From Luteibacter rhizovicinus (GTDB lineage: Bacteria; Pseudomonadota; Gammaproteobacteria; Xanthomonadales; Rhodanobacteraceae), in contig NZ_SMCS01000009.1 in NCBI RefSeq assembly GCF_004342265.1, positions 62,001 through 126,000 on the forward strand: 64,000 nt of DNA. Direction: 5' to 3'. This document shows, piece after piece, positions 47,975 to 57,768 of the stretch (within the stretch, counting starts at the first letter, position 1; the number at the start of each line of letters is the position of its first letter). The notes under the pieces are model-generated. The model did no database searches. It was not told the DNA's origin and was given only the letters and a program-made list of their open reading frames with translations. A program made the position numbers and the translations under genes.

Positions 47975-48541
47975 ATGTTCGCTACGCCCAACGAGATCGA
48001 AACCGATGCCAAAACCCGTATGGGCAAGAGCATCGACGCGCTCAGCCACGAGCTGAAATCCATTCGTACCGGCCGCGCCAATGCGGGGATTCTCGACAAA
48101 ATCAAAGTGCCTTACTACGGCACGCCGACGCCTCTCAGCCAGGTTGCCAACGTGTCGACCCCGGATGCCCGCGCGCTGCTGATCAAAGCATTCGACAAGA
48201 CAATGATCGGTCCGATCGAAAAGGCGCTGATGGCTTCCGACCTCGGCATCACGCCGACGACGATAGGCATGGACATCCGCCTGAACTTCCCGCCGCCGAC
48301 CGAAGAGCGCCGCAAGGAACTGGCCAAGAGCGTCGCCGGCAAAGGTGAAGACGCCAAGATCGCCATCCGCAACATCCGTCGCGAAGCGAATCAGCACATC
48401 GAAAAGCTTCTGAAAGACAAGACGATCACGGAAGACGACAAGACGCGCGCGGACGACGGTATCCAGAAAATTACCGACCAGTTCGTCAAGAAAGTGGATG
48501 ACGCGGTGAAAGAGAAAGAAAAGGAGCTGATGGCGCTCTGA
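47975..48541 (+). CDS. frr: Ribosome recycling factor
   Basis: 188 residues. SHELKSIRTGRANAGILDKI, NVSTPDARALLIKAFDKTMI and IAIRNIRREANQHIEKLLKD are the conserved RRF helices and domain II. With EF-G it splits post-termination ribosomes. uppS starts 17 bases after it. Confidence 0.98.
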   Translation: MFATPNEIETDAKTRMGKSIDALSHELKSIRTGRANAGILDKIKVPYYGTPTPLSQVANVSTPDARALLIKAFDKTMIGPIEKALMASDLGITPTTIGMDIRLNFPPPTEERRKELAKSVAGKGEDAKIAIRNIRREANQHIEKLLKDKTITEDDKTRADDGIQKITDQFVKKVDDAVKEKEKELMAL

Positions 48542-48558
48542 GCGCCATCGCGTTCCCC

Positions 48559-49299
48559 ATGGCAGCAGGCCAGACCGCGCGGGTACCCCGGCACGTCGCC
48601 ATCGTCATGGATGGCAACGGCCGCTGGGCGAAAAAGCGTCTCCGCCCTCGCAGTTTCGGCCATCGCGCCGGACAGAAAGCGGTGCGCGAAGCCGTGGAAT
48701 TTTCCCTGCGTCGCGGTATCGAGTCACTGACCCTGTTCGCGTTCTCCAGCGAAAACTGGAACCGTCCGGCAACCGAAGTCGGCGCCTTGATGGAGTTGTT
48801 CCTGAAAGCGCTGGACAAGGAAGTGGACGAATTGCACGGCAACGGCGTACGCATTCGCTTCGTCGGCGACCTTGACGCTTTCGCGCCCGAACTGCGCGAT
48901 CGCATGCTCGGCGCCATGGAACAGACCGCCGGAAACAGCGCGCTCAACATGAATGTGGCCGTGAACTACGGCGGCCGCTGGGATATCGCGCAGGCCGCAC
49001 GTCAGGCCGCCCTGGCCATCGGCCGGGGCGAGTTCCGGGCCGACGAACTCGACGAAACCCGCCTCGCCACCTACGCCTGCCTCGCGGATCAGCCACCGCT
49101 CGACCTGTTCATCCGGACGGGCGGCGAGCATCGCGTCAGCAATTTCCTGCTCTGGCAGCTGGCTTACGCCGAGCTGTATTTCACCGATACCCTGTGGCCC
49201 GACGTCGACCAGGCCTGCCTCGCCGAGGCCCTCGACGACTATGCCCGCCGCGAGCGCCGTTACGGGCGCACCGGCGAGCAGGTCGCCAACGCCAGCTGA
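48559..49299 (+). CDS. uppS: Undecaprenyl (polyprenyl) diphosphate synthase
   Basis: 246 residues. The cis-prenyltransferase motif HVAIVMDGNGRWAKKR contains catalytic Asp18. FAFSSENWNRP and DLFIRTGGEHRVSNFLLWQL follow. It makes the C55 carrier lipid for peptidoglycan and O-antigen. It is followed by cdsA after 14 bases. Confidence 0.98.
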   Translation: MAAGQTARVPRHVAIVMDGNGRWAKKRLRPRSFGHRAGQKAVREAVEFSLRRGIESLTLFAFSSENWNRPATEVGALMELFLKALDKEVDELHGNGVRIRFVGDLDAFAPELRDRMLGAMEQTAGNSALNMNVAVNYGGRWDIAQAARQAALAIGRGEFRADELDETRLATYACLADQPPLDLFIRTGGEHRVSNFLLWQLAYAELYFTDTLWPDVDQACLAEALDDYARRERRYGRTGEQVANAS

Positions 49300-49313
49300 C
49301 GCCGAGAATTCCC

Positions 49314-50135
49314 ATGCTTAGACAGCGCACCCTGACCGCCCTGCTGCTCCTGCCGCTCGTGCTGGCCCTCATCCTGTTGCCGCCGACCTGGCTGTTCGCG
49401 ATCCTCGGATCGCTTGCCTTCCTGGTCGCCGCCTGGGAGTGGAGCGCGCTTGCCGGCTGCCGCACGACGATGGGCCGCGGCATCGTAGTTGCCGGCGCCG
49501 CCGTGTTGTTCCTGGCACTCAACCTGGTCAGGACTCCTGGCGTACTCAACGTCCTCATCTTCGTGGGCGTCGCATGGTGGATCGGCGTGCTGTTCTGGCT
49601 ACGCAATCTCACCTTCGCGGCAGCGCCCAACGCCGAGAACCGCTTGCTCAAGCTCGGCGTCGGCGTCCTGGTCGTCGTACCCACGCTGGCAGCGGCTATC
49701 GCCCTGCACTCCAGCGAGCCGCACGGTCATTGGTGGATGCTGTTCGGTCTCGTCATCGTGTGGGCCGCCGATACCGGCGCCTATTTCAGCGGCCGCTTTT
49801 TCGGCCGTCGCAAACTGGCGCCGCGGATCAGCCCGGGAAAGACCTGGGCGGGTGTCTACGGCGCACTCGTGGCGGGCGCTTTCACGGCGTGGCTCGGCGG
49901 CTGGCTGCTCGGCGTGCCGGATACCGATCACATGCTCGGTTTGATCGGCCTGGGCCTGCTGACGGTCGCGGCCTCGGTCGTGGGCGATCTGTTCGAAAGT
50001 CTGCTGAAGCGCCATGCCGACGTGAAGGATTCCGGCACCCTGTTCCCGGGGCACGGCGGCCTGCTCGATCGCCTGGACAGCGTGTTCGCCGCCCTGCCGG
50101 TCTTCGCGGCCGGCAAGCTCATCCTGGGCCTGTAA
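49314..50135 (+). CDS. cdsA: Phosphatidate cytidylyltransferase
   Basis: 273 residues from ATG 49314 with about eight membrane helices. The C-terminal signature [18 protein letters not shown] then [14 protein letters not shown] is diagnostic. It makes CDP-diacylglycerol for all phospholipids. Its TAA overlaps the dxr ATG (TAATG). Confidence 0.97.
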   Translation: MLRQRTLTALLLLPLVLALILLPPTWLFAILGSLAFLVAAWEWSALAGCRTTMGRGIVVAGAAVLFLALNLVRTPGVLNVLIFVGVAWWIGVLFWLRNLTFAAAPNAENRLLKLGVGVLVVVPTLAAAIALHSSEPHGHWWMLFGLVIVWAADTGAYFSGRFFGRRKLAPRISPGKTWAGVYGALVAGAFTAWLGGWLLGVPDTDHMLGLIGLGLLTVAASVVGDLFESLLKRHADVKDSGTLFPGHGGLLDRLDSVFAALPVFAAGKLILGL

Positions 50136-51316
50136 TGACCACGTCCGTCGCCGTCCTTGGCGCTACCGGCTCGATCGGCACCAGCACGCTCGATGTCATC
50201 GCGCACCATCCCGACCGGTTCCGCGCCAGTGTGCTGGTCGCCCATCGCAGCGTGGATGCGCTCGTCGCGCTTTGCCAGCGATTCCGGCCCGATCTGGCGA
50301 TCATCGCCGACGCCTCGCTCGGCGCGGAGCTAGCTCGACGCCTTGTCGCCGCCGACGTGCGCTGCGATGTCGGCGCCGGCTCCGACGCCGTGATCGCAGC
50401 GGTCTCCGGGCCGCTCTGCGATACCGTGGTCGCCGCCATCGTCGGCGCCGCCGGACTGGAATCGACGCTTGCCGCCGCACGCGCGGGCAAGCGGTTGCTG
50501 CTGGCCAACAAGGAATCGATCGTCATGGCGGGGCCGCTGCTGCTCGACGCCCTGCGCGAAGGTGGCGGCGTCCTGATTCCGGTCGATTCGGAACATAACG
50601 CTATTTTCCAGTGCCTTCCCGGCGGCCGCCCCGACCTGAACAAAGCCGGCGTGCGCCGCCTGATACTGACCGCTTCGGGCGGCCCGTTCCGCGGACGCAC
50701 CCGGGCCGAACTGGGTTCCATCACCCCCGATCAGGCCTGTGCCCACCCCAAGTGGTCCATGGGCCGGAAAATCTCGGTCGATTCGGCCACGCTGATGAAC
50801 AAAGGTCTGGAAGTCATCGAGGCGCACTATCTGTTCGGCGCGCCCGCCGACGCCATCGACGTCGTGGTTCATCCGCAGAGCCTCGTCCATTCGATGGTCG
50901 AGTACCTCGACGGTTCCGTGCTCGCCCAGCTGGGCAATCCCGACATGCGCACGGCCATTGCCCACGCGCTGGCGTGGCCGGAGCGCATCGAGGCCGGCGT
51001 AACGCCGCTCGACCTGCCCCGTAGCGGCCCCCTGGCCTTCGAGCCGGCCGATACCGACACCTTCCGCTGCCTGGCCCTGGCTTTTGAAGCCCTGCGCGCC
51101 GGCGGCGATGCCACGGCCATCCTCAATGCGGCCAACGAAGTGGCGGTCGATGCATTCCTGGCCGGAACCCTGCCGTTCCTGGCGATCGCGGAGGTCGTCG
51201 AACACGTCCTCGCGGAACTGCCGCCCGAACCCGTGGTCGATGTCCAGACGCTCGTCGCTCGCGACGCCGTCGCCCGCCAGGCCGCCCGGAAAGTGCTTCA
51301 CCGCGCTTACTGTTAA
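50135..51316 (+). CDS. dxr: 1-deoxy-D-xylulose 5-phosphate reductoisomerase
   Basis: 393 residues. The NADPH fold is [20 protein letters not shown], and metal and substrate sites are in [12 protein letters not shown] and [20 protein letters not shown]. It makes MEP from DXP, two steps before IspE, which is also in this window. It is translationally coupled to cdsA. Confidence 0.98.
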   Translation: MTTSVAVLGATGSIGTSTLDVIAHHPDRFRASVLVAHRSVDALVALCQRFRPDLAIIADASLGAELARRLVAADVRCDVGAGSDAVIAAVSGPLCDTVVAAIVGAAGLESTLAAARAGKRLLLANKESIVMAGPLLLDALREGGGVLIPVDSEHNAIFQCLPGGRPDLNKAGVRRLILTASGGPFRGRTRAELGSITPDQACAHPKWSMGRKISVDSATLMNKGLEVIEAHYLFGAPADAIDVVVHPQSLVHSMVEYLDGSVLAQLGNPDMRTAIAHALAWPERIEAGVTPLDLPRSGPLAFEPADTDTFRCLALAFEALRAGGDATAILNAANEVAVDAFLAGTLPFLAIAEVVEHVLAELPPEPVVDVQTLVARDAVARQAARKVLHRAYC

Positions 51317-51363
51317 GCTAGGTCGACCCGAACCGCGATATTTCAAGAAGCGTCCCCTCGATA

Positions 51364-52710
51364 ATGAGTCCCATCCTCGGTTCCGTGTTCTGGTTGCTGG
51401 TCACGCTTGGCGTGCTGGTGACCTTCCACGAATTTGGCCACTACTGGGTCGCCCGCCGCTGCGGGGTCAAGGTGCTGCGCTTCTCCGTCGGATTCGGCCG
51501 CCCGTTGTGGCGCCGCGTCGCGAAGGACGGCACCGAATACCAGATCGCCGCCATTCCCCTCGGCGGCTACGTGAAGATGCTCGACGCCCGCGAAGGCGAC
51601 GTTGCCCTGGCCGATCAGGGCCAGGAATTCACCGGCAAGTCGGTGTGGAAGCGCATCGCCATCGTGGCCGCTGGCCCCGCCTTCAATCTCGTTTTCACGA
51701 TCGTCGCCTTCTGGGCGATGTACATGATCGGCAAGCCCGACATCGTGCCGATCGTCACCGCCGCGCCGAACAGCATCGCCGCGCACGCGGGCATCCTTCC
51801 CGGCGATCGCATCGTCAGCATGGACGGTCGACCGACCGGCACGTGGAGCGATGCGACCGAAGTCCTCGCCAACGGCCTCCTCAACCGCGAACCGCTGCCG
51901 CTGCACGTTCAGGGGGCCGACGGCCGCCAGCGCAACGTCGTCCTGCCGCTGCAGGATCTCGCGGCCGGCGAAGATATCGGCAAAGGCTTTACCGCTCTCG
52001 GCATGACGCTCAAGGTGCCGCCCGCCATTATCGGCGTGGCGACCCCGGGCGATCCCGCGGCTGCCGCCGGCATCCAGGGTGGCGACCGCGTCGTCAGCAT
52101 CAACGGCAAGCCCATCGCCGACTTCGAAGACTTCATGAAGGCCGTGCCCGAAGAAGCCGCGAAATCGCCGAAGCTGGCGTTCGTCGTCGAACGCAACGGC
52201 GCAACGAGGCAGTTGGACATCACCGCACAGATGAAATCCGTGCAGGGTCAGCCCGCCCGCTGGCTGGTCGGCGTCCTGCCCGTCCCGCTTCAGACGGCAA
52301 CGCTGCGCTACGGCCCCGTTCGCGCATTCAGCGAATCGCTGAGCGCCACCTGGGTCAATACCGCGACCACCTTCAACCTCATCGGCAAAATGCTGACGGG
52401 GCAGGCCTCGCCGAAGAATATTTCGGGCGTGATCGGTATTGCCCAGGTCGCCAACGATTCGGCCAGCCGCGGCCTCCCCTGGTTCCTCCAGTTCCTTGCG
52501 CTGGTGTCCCTCAGCCTTGCCATTCTCAACCTCCTGCCCATCCCGGTCTTGGACGGCGGTCACCTGCTGTATTACCTTATCGAGTTGGTCAAAGGCAGCC
52601 CGGTCAGCGAGCGGACCATGATCGCCGGTCAATATGTCGGCCTGGCCCTCCTGTTCACGCTGATGGGGCTGGCATTCTTCAACGACATCCAGCGAATGTT
52701 GGTCTCGTGA
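51364..52710 (+). CDS. rseP: Intramembrane site-2 zinc protease RseP
   Basis: 448 residues. The catalytic HEFGH is at 22-26 in the first helix, and the LDG motif is in LLPIPVLDGGHLLYYLIEL near the C-terminus. Two PDZ domains (about 115-190 and 210-285) lie between. It cleaves the anti-sigma factor RseA to release sigma-E and clears signal peptides. It lies between dxr and bamA, as in E. coli. Confidence 0.98.
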   Translation: MSPILGSVFWLLVTLGVLVTFHEFGHYWVARRCGVKVLRFSVGFGRPLWRRVAKDGTEYQIAAIPLGGYVKMLDAREGDVALADQGQEFTGKSVWKRIAIVAAGPAFNLVFTIVAFWAMYMIGKPDIVPIVTAAPNSIAAHAGILPGDRIVSMDGRPTGTWSDATEVLANGLLNREPLPLHVQGADGRQRNVVLPLQDLAAGEDIGKGFTALGMTLKVPPAIIGVATPGDPAAAAGIQGGDRVVSINGKPIADFEDFMKAVPEEAAKSPKLAFVVERNGATRQLDITAQMKSVQGQPARWLVGVLPVPLQTATLRYGPVRAFSESLSATWVNTATTFNLIGKMLTGQASPKNISGVIGIAQVANDSASRGLPWFLQFLALVSLSLAILNLLPIPVLDGGHLLYYLIELVKGSPVSERTMIAGQYVGLALLFTLMGLAFFNDIQRMLVS

Positions 52711-52853
52711 CGCCGATTGTCGGTTTTCACGGACCTTCGTCGCGATCGCGCTGTCCAACGGCGGCATCATCGGCTCACGCCGGCGGCGTCGCAGGGCGAT
52801 CGAAGCACTATCCCAACCACCGGCGCCTGCGTGCCAGCGGTTATCTACTGCCG

Positions 52854-52882
52854 GGAACGACTCCGGTAGCGGCACCTCATAG
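52854..52882 (+). promoter_or_regulatory. Possible sigma-E promoter upstream of bamA
   Basis: GGAACGA (52854-52860), a 16-base spacer and TCATAG (52877-52882) resemble the sigma-E consensus GGAACTT-N16-TCnnA, about 50 bases before the bamA ATG. The match is partial. The 222-base rseP-bamA gap holds no other clear feature. Confidence 0.3.
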
Positions 52883-52932
52883 GAAGATGGCCTCGTCCGC
52901 CATCGTCCAGAACTAACTCAACGGAATCGACG

Positions 52933-55338
52933 ATGAAGCGTATCGCCGCCCTGATCCTGCTTGCCTCCCTGACCGCGAATGCACTGGCTTTCGAGCCCTT
53001 CGTCGTTTCCGATATCCGCATCGATGGCCTGACGCGTATTGCGCAGGGCACGGTGCTGAGCTATCTCCCCATTGAAAAAGGCGACACGCTAAGCGACGAA
53101 AAGGTACAGGCCGCTATCCGCGCCCTTTACCAGACGAAGTTTTTCAGCGATGTCGAGGTCGACCGCCAGGGTGACATCCTTGTCATCAAGGTCGTCGAAC
53201 GTCCGGCTATCGCAAAGCTCACGCTGCGCGGCAACAAGGACATCAAAGAAGAAGACCTGCGCAAGGGCCTGAAGGAGATCGGCCTGGCCGAGGGTGAAAC
53301 CTTCGACCGCCTGTCCCTCGACCGCGTGCAGCAGGAACTGATCCGTCAGTACTACAACCGCGGCAAGTACAACGTGTCGGTCGAGCCGCACGTGACCAAG
53401 CTCGATCGCAACCGTGTCGCTATCGACATCGAAATCCGCGAAGGCAAAGCGGCGAAGATCAAGGAGATCAACGTCGTCGGCAACAAAGCCTTCACCGACA
53501 AGTCGATCCGCGACGGCTTCGAATCCGACACCACCAACTGGATGTCCTGGTATTCGAAGGACGATCAGTACTCGCGCGAAAAGCTCAGCGGCGATCTCGA
53601 GAAGCTCAGCGCTTACTACATGAATCGCGGCTACGCCGACTTCGGCGTGGACTCGACCCAGGTGGCCATCAGCCCCGACAAGCGCGCCATGTACATCAGC
53701 ACCAGCGTGAAGGAAGGCGAGGTCTATACCGTCTCCGACGTGAAGCTGCTCGGTGAGCTGATCCTTCCGGAAGACACGCTGCGCAAGCTCGTCTTCATCC
53801 AGAAGGGCCAGACGTTCAATCGCGCCGCCATCGAAGCCAGCACCAATGCGATCAAGGGCATCCTTGCGAACATCGGTTACGCCTTCGCCAAGGTCACGCC
53901 GATTCCGAAGCTGGACAAGGACAAGCGCACCGTCGACCTCACCCTGTTCATCGAGCCGGGCAAGCGCGTCTACGTCCGCCGCGTCGTGTTCCAGGGCAAT
54001 ACCCGCACGGAAGACGAAGTCCTGCGCCGCGAAATGCGCCAGCTCGAAGGCGCATGGTATTCGCAGGCCGCCATCGACCGCTCGAAGATCCGTCTGCAGA
54101 AGCTGGGCTATTTCAAGACGGTCGATATCGACAAGGCCCTCGTGCCGGGTACGGTCGACCAGGTCGACCTGACGGCCAAGGTCGAAGAACAGTCGGCCGG
54201 CAGCCTGATGTTCGGCGTGGGTTATTCGCAGTACTCGAAGATCATCCTCAGCGCCTCGGTGTCCCAGAACAACTTCCTGGGTACGGGCGACCGTTTCTCG
54301 GTTGGCGCGGAAACCAGCAACTACTACAAGCGCATCAATGCGAGCTACGTGAATCCGTATCTCACGGATAACGGCCTGCAGCTGGGTTACAACGTCAGCT
54401 ACAGCAAGCTCGATTACGGCAATACCGATCTGGCGAACTACACGTACAGCACCAAGTCGTTCCAGACGACGCTGTCGTGGCCGATCTCCGACTTCGATTC
54501 CCTCTCCACCAGCCTCGGCGTCAGCAGCAACCTCATCAACTCGCAGATCACCACGCCGCGCGAACTGGTGGCGTATCAGGATGCTGTCGGCAACCGAACG
54601 ATCCATTCGTGGACCAGCAGCCTCGGCTACAACCACGACACGCGTAACGGCTACTGGGCTCCGACCCGCGGCGGCGTCCTCAGCGCGTCCATCGAAGGTG
54701 CCCTGCCCGGTTCGACGGTGCAGTTCTACAAGCTGTTCGGCGAGGCCAATCATTACTGGCCGGTCGGTGGCGGTTTCGTGCTCTACCTCGACGGTCAGGT
54801 CGGTTACGGCAAGACCTATGGCCAGACCTACGCCAACAACGGCTACGACGCCGCCGGCAACATCATCTACCGCAAGGGCGACTCGATCGACTTCCCCTTC
54901 TGGGAGAACTACTACGGCGGCGGTGTTCGCGACGTTCGCGGCTTCCAGGACAATACCCTCGGTCCCCGCCTTTGCGACGGCGCCAGCGCATCGTCGACGC
55001 CGGCGAAGGACGGCTCCTGCTCGGGCGGCTACTACAGCTACGGCCAGCCGATCGGCGGCGCGTTCAAGGTACTCGGTACCGCGCAGGTTTTCCTGCCGCT
55101 GCCCTTCCTGAAGGATGTGAACACGGCCCGCGTTTCCTGGTTCGTCGACGTCGGTAACGTCTACAAGGACTACCAGTCGTTCAGCGCCAGCGAACTGCGC
55201 GCCTCGACGGGTCTGTCGCTGCAGTGGCAGGCGCCGATCGGTCCGCTGATCATCAACTTCGCCGTGCCCATCCGTAAGAAGGATGAGGACAGCCGCTTCG
55301 TGGAACGTATCCAGTTCACATTCGGCAACACGTTCTAA
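52933..55338 (+). CDS. bamA: Outer-membrane protein assembly factor BamA
   Basis: 801 residues. A signal peptide (cleavage after ANALA, near residue 19) is followed by five POTRA domains (about 20-425; for example IRIDGLTRIAQGTVLSYLPI), then a 16-strand barrel. The barrel holds the conserved loop motif VRGFQ (in GVRDVRGFQDNTLGP) and ends in Phe (FTFGNTF). It folds beta-barrel proteins into the outer membrane. A strong terminator follows. Confidence 0.98.
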   Translation: MKRIAALILLASLTANALAFEPFVVSDIRIDGLTRIAQGTVLSYLPIEKGDTLSDEKVQAAIRALYQTKFFSDVEVDRQGDILVIKVVERPAIAKLTLRGNKDIKEEDLRKGLKEIGLAEGETFDRLSLDRVQQELIRQYYNRGKYNVSVEPHVTKLDRNRVAIDIEIREGKAAKIKEINVVGNKAFTDKSIRDGFESDTTNWMSWYSKDDQYSREKLSGDLEKLSAYYMNRGYADFGVDSTQVAISPDKRAMYISTSVKEGEVYTVSDVKLLGELILPEDTLRKLVFIQKGQTFNRAAIEASTNAIKGILANIGYAFAKVTPIPKLDKDKRTVDLTLFIEPGKRVYVRRVVFQGNTRTEDEVLRREMRQLEGAWYSQAAIDRSKIRLQKLGYFKTVDIDKALVPGTVDQVDLTAKVEEQSAGSLMFGVGYSQYSKIILSASVSQNNFLGTGDRFSVGAETSNYYKRINASYVNPYLTDNGLQLGYNVSYSKLDYGNTDLANYTYSTKSFQTTLSWPISDFDSLSTSLGVSSNLINSQITTPRELVAYQDAVGNRTIHSWTSSLGYNHDTRNGYWAPTRGGVLSASIEGALPGSTVQFYKLFGEANHYWPVGGGFVLYLDGQVGYGKTYGQTYANNGYDAAGNIIYRKGDSIDFPFWENYYGGGVRDVRGFQDNTLGPRLCDGASASSTPAKDGSCSGGYYSYGQPIGGAFKVLGTAQVFLPLPFLKDVNTARVSWFVDVGNVYKDYQSFSASELRASTGLSLQWQAPIGPLIINFAVPIRKKDEDSRFVERIQFTFGNTF

Positions 55339-55381
55339 GACGCGTGTGAAGAGAGAAGCGTAAAGAGTCAGTAGAATGACG

Positions 55382-55417
55382 AGGTGGCAGGGCCAGGGGC
55401 CTTGCCACCTTTTTTTT
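55382..55417 (+). terminator. Strong intrinsic terminator between bamA and lpxD
   Basis: AGGTGGCAGGGCC-AGGG-GCCTTGCCACCT followed by eight T residues (T55410-55417 including the stem end), 44 bases after the bamA stop. It should end most bamA transcripts, leaving lpxD dependent on read-through or its own promoter. Confidence 0.9.
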
Positions 55418-55438
55418 GGGCGAGCGCCGGAGAATCAC

Positions 55439-56470
55439 GTGAGCGGCAATCCGCAATACACCCTGGCTGAGCTGGCCGAACGCTTCGGGCTCGAAGCCCA
55501 TGGCGACGCGGGCACCATCGTCGACGGTGTCGGCACGCTGGCGTCCGCCACATCGACCCAGCTCACCTTCCTGTCCAATTCGAAATATGCCTCGCAGTTG
55601 GCCGACTCCCAGGCCGGCATCGTCATCGTGGGCGCCGCCGACGTGGCATCCCGCAAGGGCGCCGCCCTCGTCGCGGCCGACCCGTATGTCGCCTACGCCA
55701 AAATCGCCGCGTTGTTCGAGCATGTGGCCGCTGCTCCGCGTGGCATCCACGCCAGCGCCGTCGTTGCCGCCAGTGCACGTATCAGCCCGACGGCAAGCAT
55801 CGGACCCTGCTGCGTGGTGGAGGACGGCGCGGTCATCGAAGACGGTGCCGTCCTCGGCCCCCACTGCACCATCGGTCCTGGCTGCGTCGTCGGCGCCCAT
55901 TCACGGCTGGTCGCCCGCGTGACGCTGGTCATCCGCGTCACCCTTGGCCAGCGCGTGCTGGTCCATCCGGGCGCCGTCATCGGCTCGGACGGCTTCGGTC
56001 TTGCCTTCGACCGCGACCACTGGGTAAAGCTGCCGCAGCTTGGCGGCGTGCGGATCGGCGACGATTGCGAAATTGGCGCCAACACCACCATCGACCGCGG
56101 CGCCCTGGACGATACGGTCCTCGAGGAAGACGTGCGCCTGGATAACCAGATCCAGATCGCCCACAACGTCCACATCGGCGCGCATACCGCCATGGCCGGT
56201 TGCTCGGCCGTGGCAGGCAGCGCAAAGATCGGCCGTTACTGCCTGATTGGCGGCAACGCCGGTATCCTCGGCCACCTCGAAGTGGCCGACCGCGTTACCA
56301 TCACGGCGAAGAGCCTGGTGACCAGTTCGATTCGCGAGCCGGGCGAGTATTCGTCCGGCACGCCTTTGCAGGAAAACCGTCAATGGCGACGCAATGCGGC
56401 GCGCATGAAACACCTGGACGAGTACGCGCGTCGCCTAGCGGCGCTGGAGAAGGACAGAGGAAATGACTGA
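55439..56470 (+). CDS. lpxD: UDP-3-O-(3-hydroxyacyl)glucosamine N-acyltransferase
   Basis: 343 residues from the GTG at 55439, which has CGGAG eight bases upstream. The N-terminal uridine-binding region is followed by the left-handed beta-helix; [20 protein letters not shown] then QIAHNVHIG contains the catalytic His. It adds the second acyl chain in lipid A synthesis. The longer frame from 55376 lies inside the terminator and is rejected. The end overlaps fabZ by 8 bases. Confidence 0.97.
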   Translation: MSGNPQYTLAELAERFGLEAHGDAGTIVDGVGTLASATSTQLTFLSNSKYASQLADSQAGIVIVGAADVASRKGAALVAADPYVAYAKIAALFEHVAAAPRGIHASAVVAASARISPTASIGPCCVVEDGAVIEDGAVLGPHCTIGPGCVVGAHSRLVARVTLVIRVTLGQRVLVHPGAVIGSDGFGLAFDRDHWVKLPQLGGVRIGDDCEIGANTTIDRGALDDTVLEEDVRLDNQIQIAHNVHIGAHTAMAGCSAVAGSAKIGRYCLIGGNAGILGHLEVADRVTITAKSLVTSSIREPGEYSSGTPLQENRQWRRNAARMKHLDEYARRLAALEKDRGND

Positions 56471-56936
56471 ACACCAAGCCGGCGTGACCCTCCCCGTGGA
56501 TGTGGAGCAGATCCAGCGGCTGTTGCCGCATCGCTACCCGTTCCTGCTAGTCGACCGGGTTATCGAAATCGAGCCCGGCAAATCCATCGCGGCGATCAAG
56601 AACGTCACGATCAACGAACCGTTCTTCCAGGGCCACTTCCCCGGACACCCGGTCATGCCCGGCGTGCTGATCGTCGAAGCCATGGCCCAGACGGCCGGCC
56701 TGCTCACGCAGATCACCAGCCAGATCGACGGCCAGAGCGGCAGCCCGCTGTTCTACCTGGTCAAGGTCGACAACGCCCGCTTCTCGGCGGTAGTCGCGCC
56801 CGGCGACCAGTTGCGCCTGGAAGTTTCCCTCAAGCGACTGATCCGCGGCATGGGCCTGTTCGAGGCGCGTGCACTGGTCGACGGCAAGGTCGTGGCGTGT
56901 TGCGAACTGATGTGCGCCGCGAGGAGCGACAAATGA
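56463..56936 (+). CDS. fabZ: 3-hydroxyacyl-ACP dehydratase FabZ
   Basis: 157 residues. [16 protein letters not shown] and the active-site helix [20 protein letters not shown] (catalytic His and Glu) are typical. It dehydrates 3-hydroxyacyl-ACP, competing with LpxA and LpxD for that precursor. It overlaps lpxD upstream and lpxA downstream (ATGA). Confidence 0.98.
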   Translation: MTEHQAGVTLPVDVEQIQRLLPHRYPFLLVDRVIEIEPGKSIAAIKNVTINEPFFQGHFPGHPVMPGVLIVEAMAQTAGLLTQITSQIDGQSGSPLFYLVKVDNARFSAVVAPGDQLRLEVSLKRLIRGMGLFEARALVDGKVVACCELMCAARSDK

Positions 56937-57706
56937 TCCATCCCACTGCGCAGGTCGACCCCAGCGCCCGCGTCGCGGACAACGTCACGATCGGTGCCTA
57001 CAGCGTCATCGGTGCCGACGTGGTCATCGGCGAGGGCACGGTCATCGGTCCGCACGTGGTCATCGAGGGACCGACGACGATCGGCCGCGACAACCGCATT
57101 TCGCAGTTCGCGTCCATCGGCGGCCCTCCGCAAGACAAGAAATTCGCCGGCGAGCGCACCGAAGTCATCATCGGCGACCGCAACCTGATCCGCGAATTCG
57201 TCACCGTCAACCGAGGTACGGGAGACGGTGGCAGCGTCACCAGCATCGGCAACGACAACTGGCTGCTCGCCTACGTCCACATCGCGCATGACTGCCATGT
57301 GGGCAACAACGTCGTGTTCTCCAACTACTCGGCGCTGGCCGGGCATGCCGAAATCGGCGACTGGACGATCCTGTCCGGCTACTCGGGTGTGCACCAGTTC
57401 TGCAAGGTCGGCGCCCACGCCTTTATCGGCATGGGTTGCCTTGTCGGTTCCGACGTGCCGCCGTTCGTGATGATGGCCAACGAAACACGCGGACGCCCGC
57501 GCGGCATCAACAGCGAAGGGCTGAAGCGTCGCGGCTTCGATACCTCGCGTATTGCCGCGATCAAACGCGCCTACCGGACCCTGTACATGGCAGGGCTGCC
57601 GCTGGCCGAAGCACGAGAGCAACTGCTCGCGCAGGCGGAAATCAGCACGGACGTGCGCGAAATGCTCGACTTCCTGGATCGTAGCGAGCGCTCGCTGGCG
57701 AGATAA
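56933..57706 (+). CDS. lpxA: UDP-N-acetylglucosamine O-acyltransferase
   Basis: 257 residues from the ATG overlapping fabZ. The hexapeptide repeats ([20 protein letters not shown]) form a left-handed beta-helix; the catalytic His lies in [15 protein letters not shown]. It performs the first step of lipid A synthesis. A 22-base hairpin follows the stop. Confidence 0.98.
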   Translation: MIHPTAQVDPSARVADNVTIGAYSVIGADVVIGEGTVIGPHVVIEGPTTIGRDNRISQFASIGGPPQDKKFAGERTEVIIGDRNLIREFVTVNRGTGDGGSVTSIGNDNWLLAYVHIAHDCHVGNNVVFSNYSALAGHAEIGDWTILSGYSGVHQFCKVGAHAFIGMGCLVGSDVPPFVMMANETRGRPRGINSEGLKRRGFDTSRIAAIKRAYRTLYMAGLPLAEAREQLLAQAEISTDVREMLDFLDRSERSLAR

Positions 57707-57707
57707 A

Positions 57708-57729
57708 CGGGCAGCCTTCGCGCTGCCCG
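57708..57729 (+). other. Hairpin between lpxA and lpxB
   Basis: CGGGCAGC-CTTCGC-GCTGCCCG, two bases after the lpxA stop codon and without a T run. It may stabilise or process the mRNA between the two genes. Confidence 0.5.
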
Positions 57730-57768
57730 CTGTAACATCGCTTTCGCCCACTGCAGGAGGCATCCATC

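Noticed and set aside
52711-52916. Possible coding extension between rseP and bamA
   Set aside because: The open frame is only the tail of a shadow frame of rseP, with no start, ribosome-binding site or domain of its own.
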